Positions 34,481-46,440 of a stretch of DNA of 64,000 nucleotides are shown one piece after another. Position 1 is the stretch's first letter; every line of letters begins with the position of its first letter. The stretch spans positions 1,383,270-1,447,269 of the forward strand of contig BDGG01000003.1 of NCBI GenBank assembly GCA_001949185.1. Direction: 5' to 3'. Made by a program: the position numbers and the translations under genes. The notes below the pieces were generated by a model. The model did not search any database. It saw only the letters and a program-made list of their open reading frames with translations, and was not told the origin of the DNA. The DNA comes from Ramazzottius varieornatus (taxonomy: Eukaryota; Tardigrada; Eutardigrada; Parachela; Ramazzottiidae).

Positions 34481-34741
34481 TTAGGTCTGAGAGGAATACT
34501 TCTTTTCGAGGTCCACTTTGCAAGGAAAATCTTTACGCCACATGTTCTTGTATTCCTGCAGCGACTTCAGCTTGGCTTCCTTCCACTTGTCACCAGCTGA
34601 GGCCTTCTCCTTTCGTTCACGAACTCTGCAGATGTGACCTCCGAAAAGAACGGACGGTAAAGTCAGGTGAGACAACCGAGCTGCATCACCGTCAGTTTGC
34701 CACCCACTATTATCATGTTTTTTTGTCACTACCGTAGACAT
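34481..34741 (-). CDS. Hypothetical 86-aa Lys-rich protein
   Basis: An uninterrupted minus-strand frame from ATG 34741. The second half (VRERKEKASAGDKWKEAKLK, LQEYKNMWRKDFPCKVDLEK) looks like a helical charged protein; the first half is less convincing and may contain an unrecognised intron (a CAG acceptor lies just before RVRERK). Not recognised; could be the last exon of a gene whose 5' part lies between 34.8 and 35.3 kb. Confidence 0.3.
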   Translation of the reverse strand: MSTVVTKKHDNSGWQTDGDAARLSHLTLPSVLFGGHICRVRERKEKASAGDKWKEAKLKSLQEYKNMWRKDFPCKVDLEKKYSSQT

Positions 34742-35367
34742 CTCTGAAGTTGTTTTCACCGAACAGCTTGACGAAACCACCTCGCACCTCGCAAGGTCAA
34801 AAGATCGAGCAGAGGGTCGCTAAAGCACCTGGAGATTTACAGGGTCCTTTCGTCTGTTTCGTGAGCGCCCGGAGCACTTTCCTGAAGAATGGTAGATCAA
34901 GAGGGTCAGCCACGATCATCTGGATACATACAGGGCCCTTCGCCCAGTAGAAATTGGCCAGATTCTACTTGCAAAAGACAATTCAATCGCGTGGATGAGT
35001 CGGTCTGAAACCAAAACGATATGATCGCGAACGACGTTGAAGTTGGAGTAGCAACGTCCCAAAATTTTTTGATTGCGTTCGAGATCCCTCCATTAATGCA
35101 AGGAACGTTCAAAAGCGTTTGAGGACTTTGTTTTGTGGAATGCGTTCTGGTAAAAGCGATGGAGATGAAAGAAGTTACTGCACCAACCGACCAACGCAGC
35201 GCTCATCTGCTTGAGTTAATTTTTATCAACCCTGAAAACTGACGACCCATGCGAAAAGTTTACATAAAGTCCATCACTTCTCTAGCGTGATAAAATCTCT
35301 CGCGATGAATCTACCAGGAAAGAACTCAGAACCGCCAAGAAAACGGGGCGAGCTTACATCCGGTAAT
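34742..35367. other. 3' flank of the P5B ATPase, nothing recognised
   Basis: Short frames only, no repeat family members seen. It should include the 3' UTR of the minus-strand ATPase. Confidence 0.35.
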
Positions 35368-38300
35368 CTATGTCTGCAAATTCTCCCCCACGAAAGCTGC
35401 ATTTGAATAGGAAACATCTCTGGGTGAACGACTAGGTGAAAGATTGCTGGGGTACGCTGGGATACCGGGTGGCGAAGCCACCTTCTGCATGGTGGCCAAA
35501 GTGGGTGCAGACACCACACGACCCAAACCTTCCATACCGTTCCACCACGCTTCGTCCTTATTAGCCAAAAGCGACTTCTCTACGGCTTGATGTGTGACTG
35601 ACGTCTGCAACCACTTGTACTTCTCGCTCAGCTTGCCGAATATCAGGAAATCTATCACAATCTTCTCGAACAAAAGCGCGACCACGGCGTTGGCTACCAC
35701 GATGCCAAGGTAGATCAGACGCTTGTTCCAACTTTCCGGCGGCAATAACTATCAAAAGCAAAGCACGCTATCAGAAAACACCATTAAAATAGGACACAGG
35801 TGTAAATCAAGCAAAGTTATTAAGTTATGGCCCTTTCTCTAGAGATGGCAAAAGTGTGATTCACCGAAATTTACCGATACTAAATCGAACTTTTCGATTT
35901 GGTACCGAAATTTACCGGTCAAAATTACTCGTGTGGACCTCACACTTTTTTTCTGATTCGGTGTGAGGATTTACCAGATCGAAAAATACCAAATCGAACT
36001 TAATCACACCTTTGCCGTCTCTACGGCGGCTTTCTCTACACTGCGTACAATAAGAGCTTACAAAGACTAAGCTGGCTTGGTGGTGTAATTACACCAACTA
36101 CTTTAGTGGATACGGGTGTGGGTGGAGCCAATTCCACCAGCGGTGTAATCAATCTTTGTAAGCCCTTACTGTGTCGTAATTCAACTTTGGAATTTCCGTA
36201 TGCAGCATATGGGTGCAATGTCACTAGCTACGTGTTTGCCATCACAAGCTCTATTTTCACAAACTTCTGTATTGAGGATACGTACCTCTAAAACTCCTCG
36301 AATCGGCGCTGTCGGACCAAGAAGCATCATCAAGTTGAAACCGATCATGACTGCGGCGCAAAGGCAAAATATCTCTGCAGTGAGAACATGCGTGAGTAAT
36401 GGTGAAAGTGTTGGTGAAGGTACGTAGTGAATAATTACTGTTTTTATAGAGTCGTTGTCGGTATGGAAGACCTTTGGCGAAAGCGACAGCCAGCCAGATG
36501 TACTGGAAGGTGCTGACGGTAAACACGGCAAAGTTCTCTTTGGAGTAGAACGGCGGGCTGCCCGAGTGGTTCGGGTACATGATCTCGTACGATGTGTTGT
36601 CCTTCTCGGAATAGGCCATAAAGAAAACGGCCAGTTGGGTTCCACATGCAAGGAAGACTTGGGAGAAGACAGAGAAGAGCGGGACGAAGGCTATGAGACT
36701 GGTCGGTGGCGGACGACGCGCAAGGCGCGTGTAGGCCTTCGACCGCCCAAAAGCGGCACTTAAAATTAGAACTTGAAAAAAGTCAATGTATAAAAATTGC
36801 AAATCCGACAAGTTTGTCCCAATCTGAAAACAATGCCGGTGCAAATCTTGCTCACTTCAGAAAATAATGCTTTCGCAATCCAATGATATTTTGCTTACCG
36901 AATAGAGCAGAATTACAGTGAAAAATTGGGCCAGGCTGTATCCAGCCATATATTTGAAAATCTGAAACCAAAAGAGTCGTTAAACTCCGTAAGGGATTTA
37001 TTCCAGCACATGTTGTTCGAGGACGTCCTACCCCAAAAGATGTGACCAAAGCTGCCCGACCTTCCTTGAGAACATGCGGTACGCACTCGATACTTCCGGT
37101 ACATGCCGTGAACGGCGCGGCAGCAGCTGCTTCGGATTCTGACAATGAGACTCCAGTGTGCGCTGCCTTCAACGCCTGCAAGAGACAACAAGATGCTGTA
37201 CAACGCGGAGATGGTTTTTGTGTTGTGGGTAGTGGGCAGGAGACTAGAGGACTCCAAAGAGACGTTTTTATTTTCTAAATCCTAACAAGGGAAAAACTGT
37301 GTCCTCCTAACTTGTCGATTTGGATTTAGTTTCCTGTTTTCTTTGCTGTCTTCTCTTAAAAGAAAAGTTGTTCGTTTGAACAAAGCATCTTCACAGATGC
37401 TGTATGATCCCTCAGACGGTTAATAAGAGCCAGATTACCCCAACGTCGTTCGCGCCGTCGCCGCACATGGCCACATAAAACCCGGCCTTTTGCAACTCTT
37501 CGACCAGCCTTTCCTTGTCCACCGGGGACATTCTAGCAAAGACGGTACCAGTGGCCAGGAGTTTCTTCAAAACTTCGGGCTGCTGTGTCCGAATAGCGCC
37601 GAATGACTCTCCGCTAACAGCTAGGTGCTGGTAAGGTAGATTGATAACCGTAGAAGAGGGAGCAGCTTGAGGAGCTGTAAGAATCTGAAACTGAAGGTCG
37701 TCACTTGCGACTTTGTGCGAATGACTCCAGTGGGTAACGTCAGCATTCGCTGTGACCATTTGGACATCGTCCGTCTCCTTTACCATTCCGCACTCGCCTA
37801 AAACGCATTCAGAATTTCACATCAAAGCTAGGAAATGCGGGAAAGTCAGACGGTGGGCCCTTACGTGCGACGGAAATAGCGGTGTGCATATTGTCTCCAG
37901 TGACCATAATACAGCGAATATTGGCTTGCTGAAGTTCTTTCAAGACGGTCGGAGTGTCTGACTTCAGTCGGTTCTCCATCACGATGAACCCGGCAAAGAA
38001 TAGACCGACGTCCAGTTCTTCCCTTTTGATCTTGGCGATTTTGTCAAACTTCATATCTTGCAGACTCTTCCAAGCTACCGCGAGGACTCGACTTCCGCGT
38101 TGGGTGAAGACGTCCAGCTGCTCCTGAAAATCCTCTGGAACTATAACCAAAGAATCCAACCACAATCCATCAATCAACAGATCTCACTAAGTCAGGAAAA
38201 GGTACAAAACAAAACAGCAAACAATCTACCAATCAACCGAATGAAGAAAGTTACTTGATTCGATCTGACATAGTGTTATGATTTTCTCCGGTGCGCCTTT

Positions 38301-40915
38301 GGCCAAATAGATAAAATGGTCATCCCCGATCCTTCTGACCACCGTGCTCATTCGCTGTAGATCCGACGAGAAAGGAAAATCCCTCACAATGCCCAAAGTT
38401 TCTTTCCCATGCGACATGATGGCCGACGCCATCAAGCCAAACCGCGTAGCAGATTCCTCCACGGTCTCATCACTATCGTCCAGTGTCCAACCAGTGGCGT
38501 TGAACATGATGAGATCCACTGGGTCGCCGGAGAGCTTTCCCTGAAGAATTGTTAAGGAATGGCAGGCAACCATGCAGAACTTCAAGAAACTATCTGGCAG
38601 GTCCGCTGGGTGTTCAAGTGCTTCGGTGAAGTCACCGTTGACGGAAGGTACGACACACTTGAGTTCGAGACCTTCCTGCGTTAGCGTTCCTGTCTTGAAA
38701 AAAAACAACACTTTTTACACCCGTGGACAGCACAATGAATGGATTTATCGTACCTTGTCGAAACAGACGAGATTGATACTTCCGCAAACGTTGATGGCTC
38801 GTGGACTAAGACAGAATATGCGAGATTGTTTCAAACGCCGTTGTGCGTACACAACTCCCACTGTGAAAACAAATCATTGGAGTAAATCGTGGAAATAAAT
38901 TCAGCTTGAAAACTTTCGTACCGGACAGAGCAGCCGGAAGCGCTGGAGGAACAGCAATTGTAATCACATCCAACGAGCTGAAATAAAAGGGTACTTATCC
39001 GAAAGTTCGTCGTTCCCAAACGAAAAGGTTTCGGTGTATTTGGACGTACCGGATAATTATTTCGCTGACATTTTGGCCGCGCATCGTCTACAAGTTAAAC
39101 CGAAGAACTCTTGTATAAACCCGCTCAGAACGGACGATAAAAACATACCCTCAAGATGGCTGAATAGATCATGCCGCAAAAGGCAATGCTGGCCAGAAGG
39201 CCAATAAAATAATACGTATGCCGATAAAACGTAAAATCCACCGGTTTCGGGAACATGATCGAGCGGATCAACGCTCCCTTACTCGTCGCAAAACCTACAA
39301 AGAACAAATAGGCAACCAATTCTGTAAAAATTATTTCCTTGGAAGTATACCTGTGCGGAGAACTACAGCGGTTACTGGATGGCCTTTCTCACTCGGCCGC
39401 GTCTGGAGAACCTTGGTTCCGCTGTGAAGGATATGGCGCTGATAGGCCTTCATGGTAAAGGGACCTCCACCATCTGGGATGGCCGCTTTAACGACTGGAA
39501 CACTCTCCCCTGTAAACAACCAAGCGTGAAGTTCGTTCAGGCATTTTTCCGGTTATGGGACAAAGTGAATGTTTGCATTTGTGTACCAACCAGTAAGTGC
39601 CGCTTCGTCAACTATGGCAGTGCCGTCAACCACCACCGCGTCGCACATGACTTCGCATCCATGCTGGGGAATGTGAATGATGTCACCGGGGACCAGCATC
39701 TCGCTGCTGATGGTCTCCACCTTGTTGCCGTCTCGAACGACTTCTACCATTTCGTTCCCGTGGACGCGATCGCGGAGCATTCTTTGCAATTTACGCGTTT
39801 CGTAGACCGTCATACTGAGCGACACTAGCGTCGTCACGAAAATCGCACCCGCGTAATAGTAATACCTAAAGAAGCAAAAATTACCTCAGGGACAATTCTG
39901 AGACAGCAAACGAATATTCACCCGTACGAACACCAGAGAGACATGCTGAAAACTTGAAAGATGTAAAAGGGATTAATGACCTACGAAGAATATCAACTTG
40001 ATTAGAAGCGAACAATTTTGTCGAGATGCTTTGGTAGTACTGTAAGATGGCGGTACTCGTACCCCCTCCCATAGTATGGTGCCGATAGATGTGATGGGAA
40101 TTTCAATGGTATTAGGACGGTAAAGAAGCAACTTCCGGGCATACTCTTCGGAGGTAACAGGCTTGTTGGTGTCAAAGTACGACAAGTCCAGACCTTTGTC
40201 AAGTCCGAGTAGTTTCTCGAAGGCCGCCTTGTCTGCATTCCAAATGTACCGGATCTGTCTGTCGTCAAAGTAGGTGAGCTCTGCAGAATCTTTGTCGCGC
40301 TTCAGCCTTCGGATGTCCGTCACGAATTTTTGACCGTACACATCCTGGAAAGAAATCAGTCTAAATATAGAAGTACAGGGAAAGGCGCAATTCGATACGA
40401 ATCAGGAAAAATGCAAGACCTGCAGCAGAATTGTGGTAGCTCTCTCCAGGGCGCATCGCGAGTGTGTGGAGTACAGCATCCATTGGTGGATCCAGTAAAA
40501 CACCAAGCGGAGAACACCCAAGCTCAAGAAAATTGCAATCCATGTTAGCACAGTCTTCGGAACGTTCCTTCTGTAGCCAGCAATGATCTAAAGAATAGAG
40601 AACAATGGAATGAACCGTTTGGTTGGGACCGTTGGGTGAAATCGAAGAGAGCTGATTCCAGCCTTCGAAGTCAAGGTTCACTGGTTCGAGGTGGAGATTT
40701 AATCAAAATCCAGAAACACACCAGCTCATCTTCTTCTCCAGAGTTCAAGAAAATTTTGCTATCCCGATCATCAGCTTTGATCGTGAACCTGCCCATCAGG
40801 AGGGACAAGCGCAGCAAGTTGCCGTCAAAATCCGACGCTTCGTTGAGTGGATTGTACGCAAACTGGCTGCTTCGCACATTCACGTTCCACTTTATTTTAC
40901 TGAATGTTCTGCAAA
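35368..40915 (-). CDS. P5B-type cation-transporting ATPase (ATP13A3/ATP13A2-like)
   Basis: Endolysosomal P-type ATPase; family members ATP13A2 and ATP13A3 export polyamines to the cytosol. About 17 exons were read between about 40905 and 35368. In order: an N-terminal exon with [15 protein letters not shown]; the P5 signature [24 protein letters not shown]-like [24 protein letters not shown]-like [19 protein letters not shown]; the actuator [20 protein letters not shown] and [22 protein letters not shown] (the PPALP motif of P5B pumps); the phosphorylation site CFDK/TGTLT, where the intron falls within DKTGT (38754 side to 38699 side); [29 protein letters not shown]; then the TM segments. The C-terminus [19 protein letters not shown] matches the GVSYSNPVF ending of ATP13A3. 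The 5' end is uncertain: no convincing ATG exon was identified above 40905. Confidence 0.92.
35841..36022. mobile_element. hAT-like MITE in an ATPase intron
   Basis: AGAGATGGCAAAAGTGTGAT on the left is mirrored by ATCACACCTTTGCCGTCTCT on the right; the core repeats AAATTTACCG and AAATCGAAC motifs. An exact 8-bp repeat CTTTCTCT occurs directly before the left end (35833-35840) and 7 bp beyond the right end (36030-36037), suggesting a hAT-type duplication. Confidence 0.6.
36049..36170. mobile_element. Inverted-repeat element next to the MITE
   Basis: AATAAGAGCTTACAAAGACT and the inverted AATCTTTGTAAGCCCTTACT (17 of 20 pair), with inner GGTGTAATTACACC and GGTGTAATC blocks. Non-coding, in the same intron of the ATPase. 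Confidence 0.55.
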
Positions 40916-41543
40916 CCAGAAAGTAGCTCTACTGATACACTTTTTTCGCTGAGGTAAATACAGACAGAAATAAAAAACCTTCAAGTTTAGCAATAGTTTG
41001 TTTGAACGATGCCGACTTTCAACGCCTCACTCAGCTGTCACTCCACTTCAAGTTTAAACGTGCAACAACTTGTGACACTTACCTGTGCAAGTCCTCCACG
41101 ATAACCGATGTGTAGCGTTACAACCAGGCCAGATATGAAGCGTTATCGAAGCAGATTAATGGCAGCAAACCGTTTCTGAGGGTGCAATGTTTCTAGTAAA
41201 GATGAAAAGCGGACGTTCTAACCGGGTTGATTGAGAGCCTTGATTGAGCAAAGAAGCCCACACAGACTGGACAGGGCGGGGCATCTATTCGTCATTGCGG
41301 CCCTACACTTTAGTCTAGTTGATTGATGTACAGCAAAATAGTTGATTGAGTAGTACAGCCGGAATTTCGCTCCAGTTTATCGATTTTCTTCTTTCTCTGC
41401 TGCTCCTGGTACTACATACAGTCCGTTCTAGTCGAGATAAGATTCTTTTAAGTAGTTCAGCAAACACTGCAGCCCTCAGTACATCATTCTGAAGATCTAC
41501 TCCAGCTCCCACTCTGGGAATCAGGCACCAAGCAACTTTGAAG
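40916..41543. other. Divergent 5' region of the ATPase and TMEM147
   Basis: Should contain the missing first exon of the minus-strand ATPase and the TMEM147 promoter. No TATA consensus or repeat stood out. Confidence 0.4.
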
Positions 41544-42672
41544 ATGACGTTCTATCACTTGATCAACTGTGTGGCCCTTTCCGTGCTTCCTTACCTGGCC
41601 ACCTACAAATTTTACAATCTGTAAGTTAAAGCTTCTAAGATCGAGGTTTGACAGTAGAGCTGCGGTACTACCGTGTCATTCTTGTTACTGCAGAGCGGAA
41701 TACAGAGCTTTCTGGAAATGCGCCTACGCCGCGTTCGTCTTTCTCGCCTCACAGATGGTGAAGATGTTGGTGCTCGCATCCTTGTTCCCAATTGCGGAAA
41801 ATCCTACTATGACATTCACTCCCACCAGGTTATTCTACGTAAGTGTATGGGTTTTTTACGTAAGGAAGATTTCACCATGAAGCTACCAGACGTCCGTCGC
41901 CAGAATTACTGTATATTTTTATTTTAGTGTGTAGTCTTGTGACTTTCTTGACTCAAATCAGAATTTGCTTGATTGCTGCTTCCGGCCATTGGACCACAAG
42001 ACCATACATCGCATTTCACTTCTCTGTTGGTTGTACAGGAAATCCTTCGGCATTCCGTCGACCTCATCGATTTGGCAGCTCTCAGCCATGTCGTAAATAA
42101 GCTGGCTCTGAAAGGAGACCTGAAGTTTGTAGCAAGCGGTCTTGGGTGGGCTTTCGCCGAGCTCGTCGCATTCCGACTGATGCCTTTTTGGTTAGAAGCC
42201 CGCGGTTCGGAGTTCAGCTGGATTCATCTCATGAGCGCCATGGAAGCTAACGTTAACCTTGTACGTCCGTTGTATCCCTCTGCCTTTCTCGACAATGGCA
42301 TACTTTTACAGTTTTCTTGTGTGTTAAGGTGTATTACATCGCTGTGGCTGCGCTGTTATGGTCCCTGTCCCGCAGTGACTTCAACAAGTCTCTTCAAGCT
42401 CCAGTTATCGGTTTGTTGGTCCTTAGCACCTACAAACCTGTCGTTCTGCAGTAAGTTCTCTAATTCTGTCTGTGAAGGACCGGTTACCCAAAGGAATGCA
42501 GTAAGAGCAAGTTTGCTGTCTTTTCAGGGTCTTGATGCAGGTTTTCCATCTTGGTGGTTGGTTCACTCTTTTCTGCAATGCTCTTTACAGCTGTTTCCTG
42601 GGCGTAGTAGCTCTGGGTCTTACTACTGCTTTAACTGAAACTTCGGTAAACGGTTACGCCAAATCACAATAA
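41544..42672 (+). CDS. TMEM147: Transmembrane protein 147 (BOS complex subunit)
   Basis: ER multi-pass protein; with nicalin and NOMO it forms the BOS complex of the multipass translocon. Five exons (41544-41620, 41694-41838, 42039-42260, 42329-42450, 42528-42672) join in phase to 236 aa, a little longer than human (224). It begins MTFYHLINCVALSVLPYLAT like [20 protein letters not shown] in human. It then has AEYRAFWKC, LASQMVKMLVLASLFP, SVDLIDLAALSHVVNK, the block GLGWAFAELVAFRLMPFW with ARGSEF, and hydrophobic segments VYYIAVAALLWSL and LSTYKPVVLQ to the end. The stop codon overlaps an AATAAA. Confidence is high from co-linear motifs and consistent phases. Confidence 0.95.
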
Positions 42673-42673
42673 A
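42668..42673 (+). terminator. Poly(A) signal overlapping the TMEM147 stop
   Basis: CAA-TAA-A gives AATAAA across the stop codon, the same arrangement as PDHA1. Confidence 0.5.
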
Positions 42674-43697
42674 GCATGACGTTTCTCGCTTTTAGTCGTT
42701 TTTGTCGTTGAACCAAGAGTTCTTTACCCTCAACTACAGTATAATCTACGCAATCTCGGTAGACCCAACCTAGCAAATAGTTGGAAAGCAACCTGCGGCG
42801 GAACCGATGGGACGCATGCATTGATATATTATAATTCCAGAGGTTGATACTCGCCTTGTTTAGTTTAGTATGTCCAATTAGCACAGTGGTCAGCCAATCA
42901 GCTCAAGCGATGGAGGCGGACCTGAACGCACTGAACCCACTATGCCATGCAAATACCTGATCGGTGCTAAGCCCTGTTTAGTTAAAAGTGGTTAGTGGCC
43001 TAGTCATGTTCCACCGTGGTTATGGACTACTATGTAGCAGCCATGATGCTACTTGAATCCGTAAACTTTACCTGTCATCTACTTTACGGCAACTTTTGAC
43101 TTTTTCGAATTTGTACCTAGTTTCGAATTTCTACCTCAGTCCCAGTCTCACTGGAAAATTTCGTTTTGCTTGTGTCACGATCGTNNNNNNNNNNNNNNNN
43201 NNNNNNNNNNNNNNNNNNNNNNNNNNNNNNNNNNTCTCACTGGAAAATTTCGTTTTGCTTGTTGTCACGATCGTTTCATCGACCCGGCCATAGTAGACAA
43301 CTCGTGCATGAAACACAGAACCATAGCTGACTAGAAAACCAGCTCGGAATTCGACGCCGCGTTGACAAATCGTCGCTAGCAGCTTCGGACACGATTCGGA
43401 AGCAGAATTCGAATGACAAAAGCGCTTTCTTTTCCGATGTAGAATACAGCGTCAAGACTACAGCTGAAACTGCAGTTTCCAAAATACTCCAGTCTGTGAT
43501 TAAAACTACAGTTAAACCTACCGTCGATGTCAGCTTACTGGACGTGCACGCAGAGCTACGCTAATCCGAGCCTGGCATAACGGGTCGCAACCTCTGCGTG
43601 TATAGCGTAGCTGGTGGGCGGAGTCTGACTGCTGTGCTGATTCAAAACAGTAAACTAAACCAGGCAAGTATCAACCTCTCTGTTATGTTGTCCGTAC
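42673..43697. other. Intergenic with a 50-N gap and a duplicated gap flank
   Basis: N run at 43185-43234. The 39 bases before it (43146-43184) and the 40 bases after it (43235-43274) are the same sequence except for one extra T, so the gap probably joins overlapping contig ends. The rest has no recognisable gene; the minus-strand frame at 43276-43482 could hold the 3' exon of the next locus. Confidence 0.6.
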
Positions 43698-44111
43698 CTT
43701 GCTTGTAAACGATGGTTCGACAGCCGATTGTAGCCACCTTTTCCATCCAGACAGGACACTCAAGTATAAACCTGTTTACCAGAGTGGGATTGGTGGACCC
43801 ACAGTCTGAGTTGTTCTTGATGAACTCGGGCCACGTCGTCTGGCTTTTGTCATATTCAGTATCACATTGCGGACAGTTTTTGGCTGCAAAAATATGTCAC
43901 CGGTATTATTTGGCGGTATATTTTTCAATAGTACACAGGTGATAATGGGTTCAAGAAGATGCCAGTCTTTGATAAAGCGGAACTGCGGAGAGCCCATCAG
44001 GACCTAAAGCTGGAGGTAAATTCTTGCAGATCGGCATTGTCAGCTATGCTTGGGGTCAGCGTGAACATGCTTACCGGCAAACACCTGACCCAGAGTCAAG
44101 ATGGCAGCCAT
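43698..44111 (-). CDS. Small secreted Cys-rich protein, Ly6/uPAR-like candidate (copy B)
   Basis: Two exons join in phase: 44075-44111 (MAAILTLGQVFA, the end of a hydrophobic signal peptide that may extend upstream as FSTVCLL) and 43698-43883. The second encodes AKNCPQCDTEYDKSQTTWPE, FIKNNSDCGSTNPTLVNRF, ILECPVWMEKVATIGCRTIV and a donor after YKQ. The cysteine order C-x2-C, C-G, C-P, G-C and the signal peptide suggest a secreted or GPI-anchored three-finger (Ly6/quiver-type) domain; this is inference from spacing only. A 3' exon is missing; in copies A and C it carries a KFW motif. The STNPTLVNRF segment is the best link to copy C. Confidence 0.45.
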
Positions 44112-45642
44112 CAGGAGGCACACCGTCGAAAAATTCTAAGTGAAACTGTCCATCTTCGCGAATGTCAGTGAAGAGTGAACCCGAGTAACACAGGGAGTGA
44201 ACTGTGAGCGGGGAGTAAGCCGTGGGATTATACAAAAAACAAAGTTGGCGCTAATTCAGATGGCTTCATGGAAACTGATGGAAATCACCCACCACACGTG
44301 AGAATTCATTCTGAAAAAAACATGTATACGAATAAAACATCGCCAACATTTTATACTATCTTTTCAGTTGCTTGGAGAGTGGCAAGCTTCCATCAGAGTT
44401 TCCCTCTACTGTACTGTTAATTCCCTGGATAGTTATACGAAGACGTCATCACCCCAGCAAAAACACCCGCACTGATGTTACTGATTGTTTGATTGTCACC
44501 TATCTTTGCACCTGATTGGCGGGTAAGTTTTGATTGAAGGCATAAATGTTGTCTTTGCCCGGCCGGGTGATATTTACCACGACAGTCATGTGACTCGCAG
44601 AACTATCGAGGGAATACAGTACAAACAGGCGTTTTGTCTGATGGCGGAAACTGAGCAGGGCGGCGCAAAAGGTACAGCAACGACTGGCGTACAACAACGC
44701 TGCGGCTGGAGGTTTTCCACTCTGCCCAGTGCTCCTGGGTCAGTAGCACCGCTTCCGCGACGGCTGTACCGTTCCCGTCATCACCAGCAACATAGCCTGG
44801 AGCACTATGACCGCTTCCACCGCTATCAGCACCACTTCCCGACTCGCTGCTGGGTGCACCAGTTGGTGAGTTCCACGCACTTTTCGGGATAGCATTGTCA
44901 ATTGACGGATTGCAGGAATCGCCGACGCGCGGGGGGGGGGGGATATGTGCTGCGACGATCGAAGAATCTTTCAGACCAGAATTATCGTCAAGATAACAGC
45001 TGGCTTCTCTTTCGCCAGTGCGGACCGGTCTACCAAAATGGTATTCCCGTTCATGGTCGTGTAGTCCGCGCAATGTCTAAAAACCTCGCCTGGGAAAGTG
45101 GTGGCGTTATGTTATTTGCCGGGCCTGAAGTGGCGGGTTTTCGTATTGGAAGTCTATGGGTCTGATTTCACCTTGAATTTCAATTGATATGTGAGTTTCG
45201 GGCTTTAGGCGGCCTAATTTTTGTGTCCAAAGACCCCTTTTTTGGACATGAAGTCCGGGAGAACATCAAGGGGCAGGGTACGGCAAGTTTGCCGCTCACC
45301 TCGCCGTGGTTCAAAGTCTCAAAATATTGTTCACCCTCTGGGAGGATTTTCGGGAATTCTTGAAGGTGATTCTGCCAAGATTGACTCCTTACAATGACAT
45401 GGAAGTTGCTGGATGTTGATCTGGAGAACGTACATCAGGAAACGGATCGTACTGGGGGTTCGCGGTGGAATAATCGTATAGTTCGTTTTCACCGTTGTTG
45501 CACCGTGGCACCCTTGTCTTTCATAACAAGATACCTCGGAACAACCCCTTACAAAAGTTGATACATCTCCTCCACCAATGGTCAAAAAGCAGATCTATTA
45601 TCACAGATCCGTGTTCCTCGGTGTCTGCTCCACGTTACCTTA
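44112..45642. other. Intergenic, no gene recognised
   Basis: Frames at 44530-45170 overlap on both strands and show no exon structure or motifs. A 13-base G run at about 44930 is a likely assembly-error site. Nothing else was seen. Confidence 0.4.
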
Positions 45643-46075
45643 TCAGCAGCTACACATAAAGCCCCTGCGGTGCCAAAACTTCAAAGCTGTTTCTTGAACA
45701 ATCGTAATTAGCCAATATTCCGGAAACTGGGCTGCTGAAACCCATTTTGTAGTCCCATATGCGAGTGTAGTGATACCGGTAAAGTTGTCATTACTCTTAC
45801 AGGGTAACTTGAATCTGTTGGTCACCCTCGGGTCGGTCGAAGTACAGTATAAAGTCCGGAATTGTCATTGTTGAAGGCTGGCCACGCGGCCGACGCCGCG
45901 ACTGTAGTAGGCACATCTGTAGTGTTGTATCTTATAGCAAGCAGCGCCGAAGGAGCCCTAACTTTTCTTTATTTAGTATTACAGAACTGGACTACAGTCT
46001 CCGCGGTATTGAATTTTTTTAGACGACGAAACAGCAACAGTTGTTCACGACTCCTCCACATGGCAATGACACTTA
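45643..46075 (-). pseudogene. Decayed copy of the Cys-rich family (copy C)
   Basis: Segments resembling copy B occur in different frames: AWPAFNNDNSGLY near 45850-45900 (compare TWPEFIKNNSDC), then CTSTDPRVTNRFKLPC (compare CGSTNPTLVNRFILEC), then ITIVQETALKFWHRRG before a CSC end (compare IDQESTFKFWDPRAK in copy A). A frame change separates the first two blocks and no signal peptide was found. It is either a pseudogene or a gene with an exon boundary I did not resolve. Confidence 0.4.
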
Positions 46076-46440
46076 CAAATGGAAAGGCTGAGCGTACGCC
46101 ACCGTTCGTTTAATTTTGAGGTTTGTATGATATTTCTGTGTAAAAGTGACAGTCGTAAATGCGAGATAACAAAGTACAATCCCTGACAGAAATCCAGGCA
46201 AGTCTTTCGGATACTCCAAAACGTCAAGTGCACAACCAGGCTAGATCAGAAGACTGGGATCTCTGGGCAGGAAGCGATAGCCCAGGTCTCGCAGCACGGA
46301 TCTCTAGCTTTCCTGCAAACAAAAACCTCAATGTCTTTCACAAGGAAATATGCCAGTAGTCTTGACCAACGTTGCCGACTTCTCGATTTGACAGGCAAAA
46401 TCTTCATGGATTTATATTCGAACAACTCCGCTATGTTTCA

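Noticed and set aside
44530-45073. Overlapping 120- and 156-codon frames on both strands
   Set aside because: No motifs, no signal peptide and no exon partners; a long G run nearby makes the frames unreliable.
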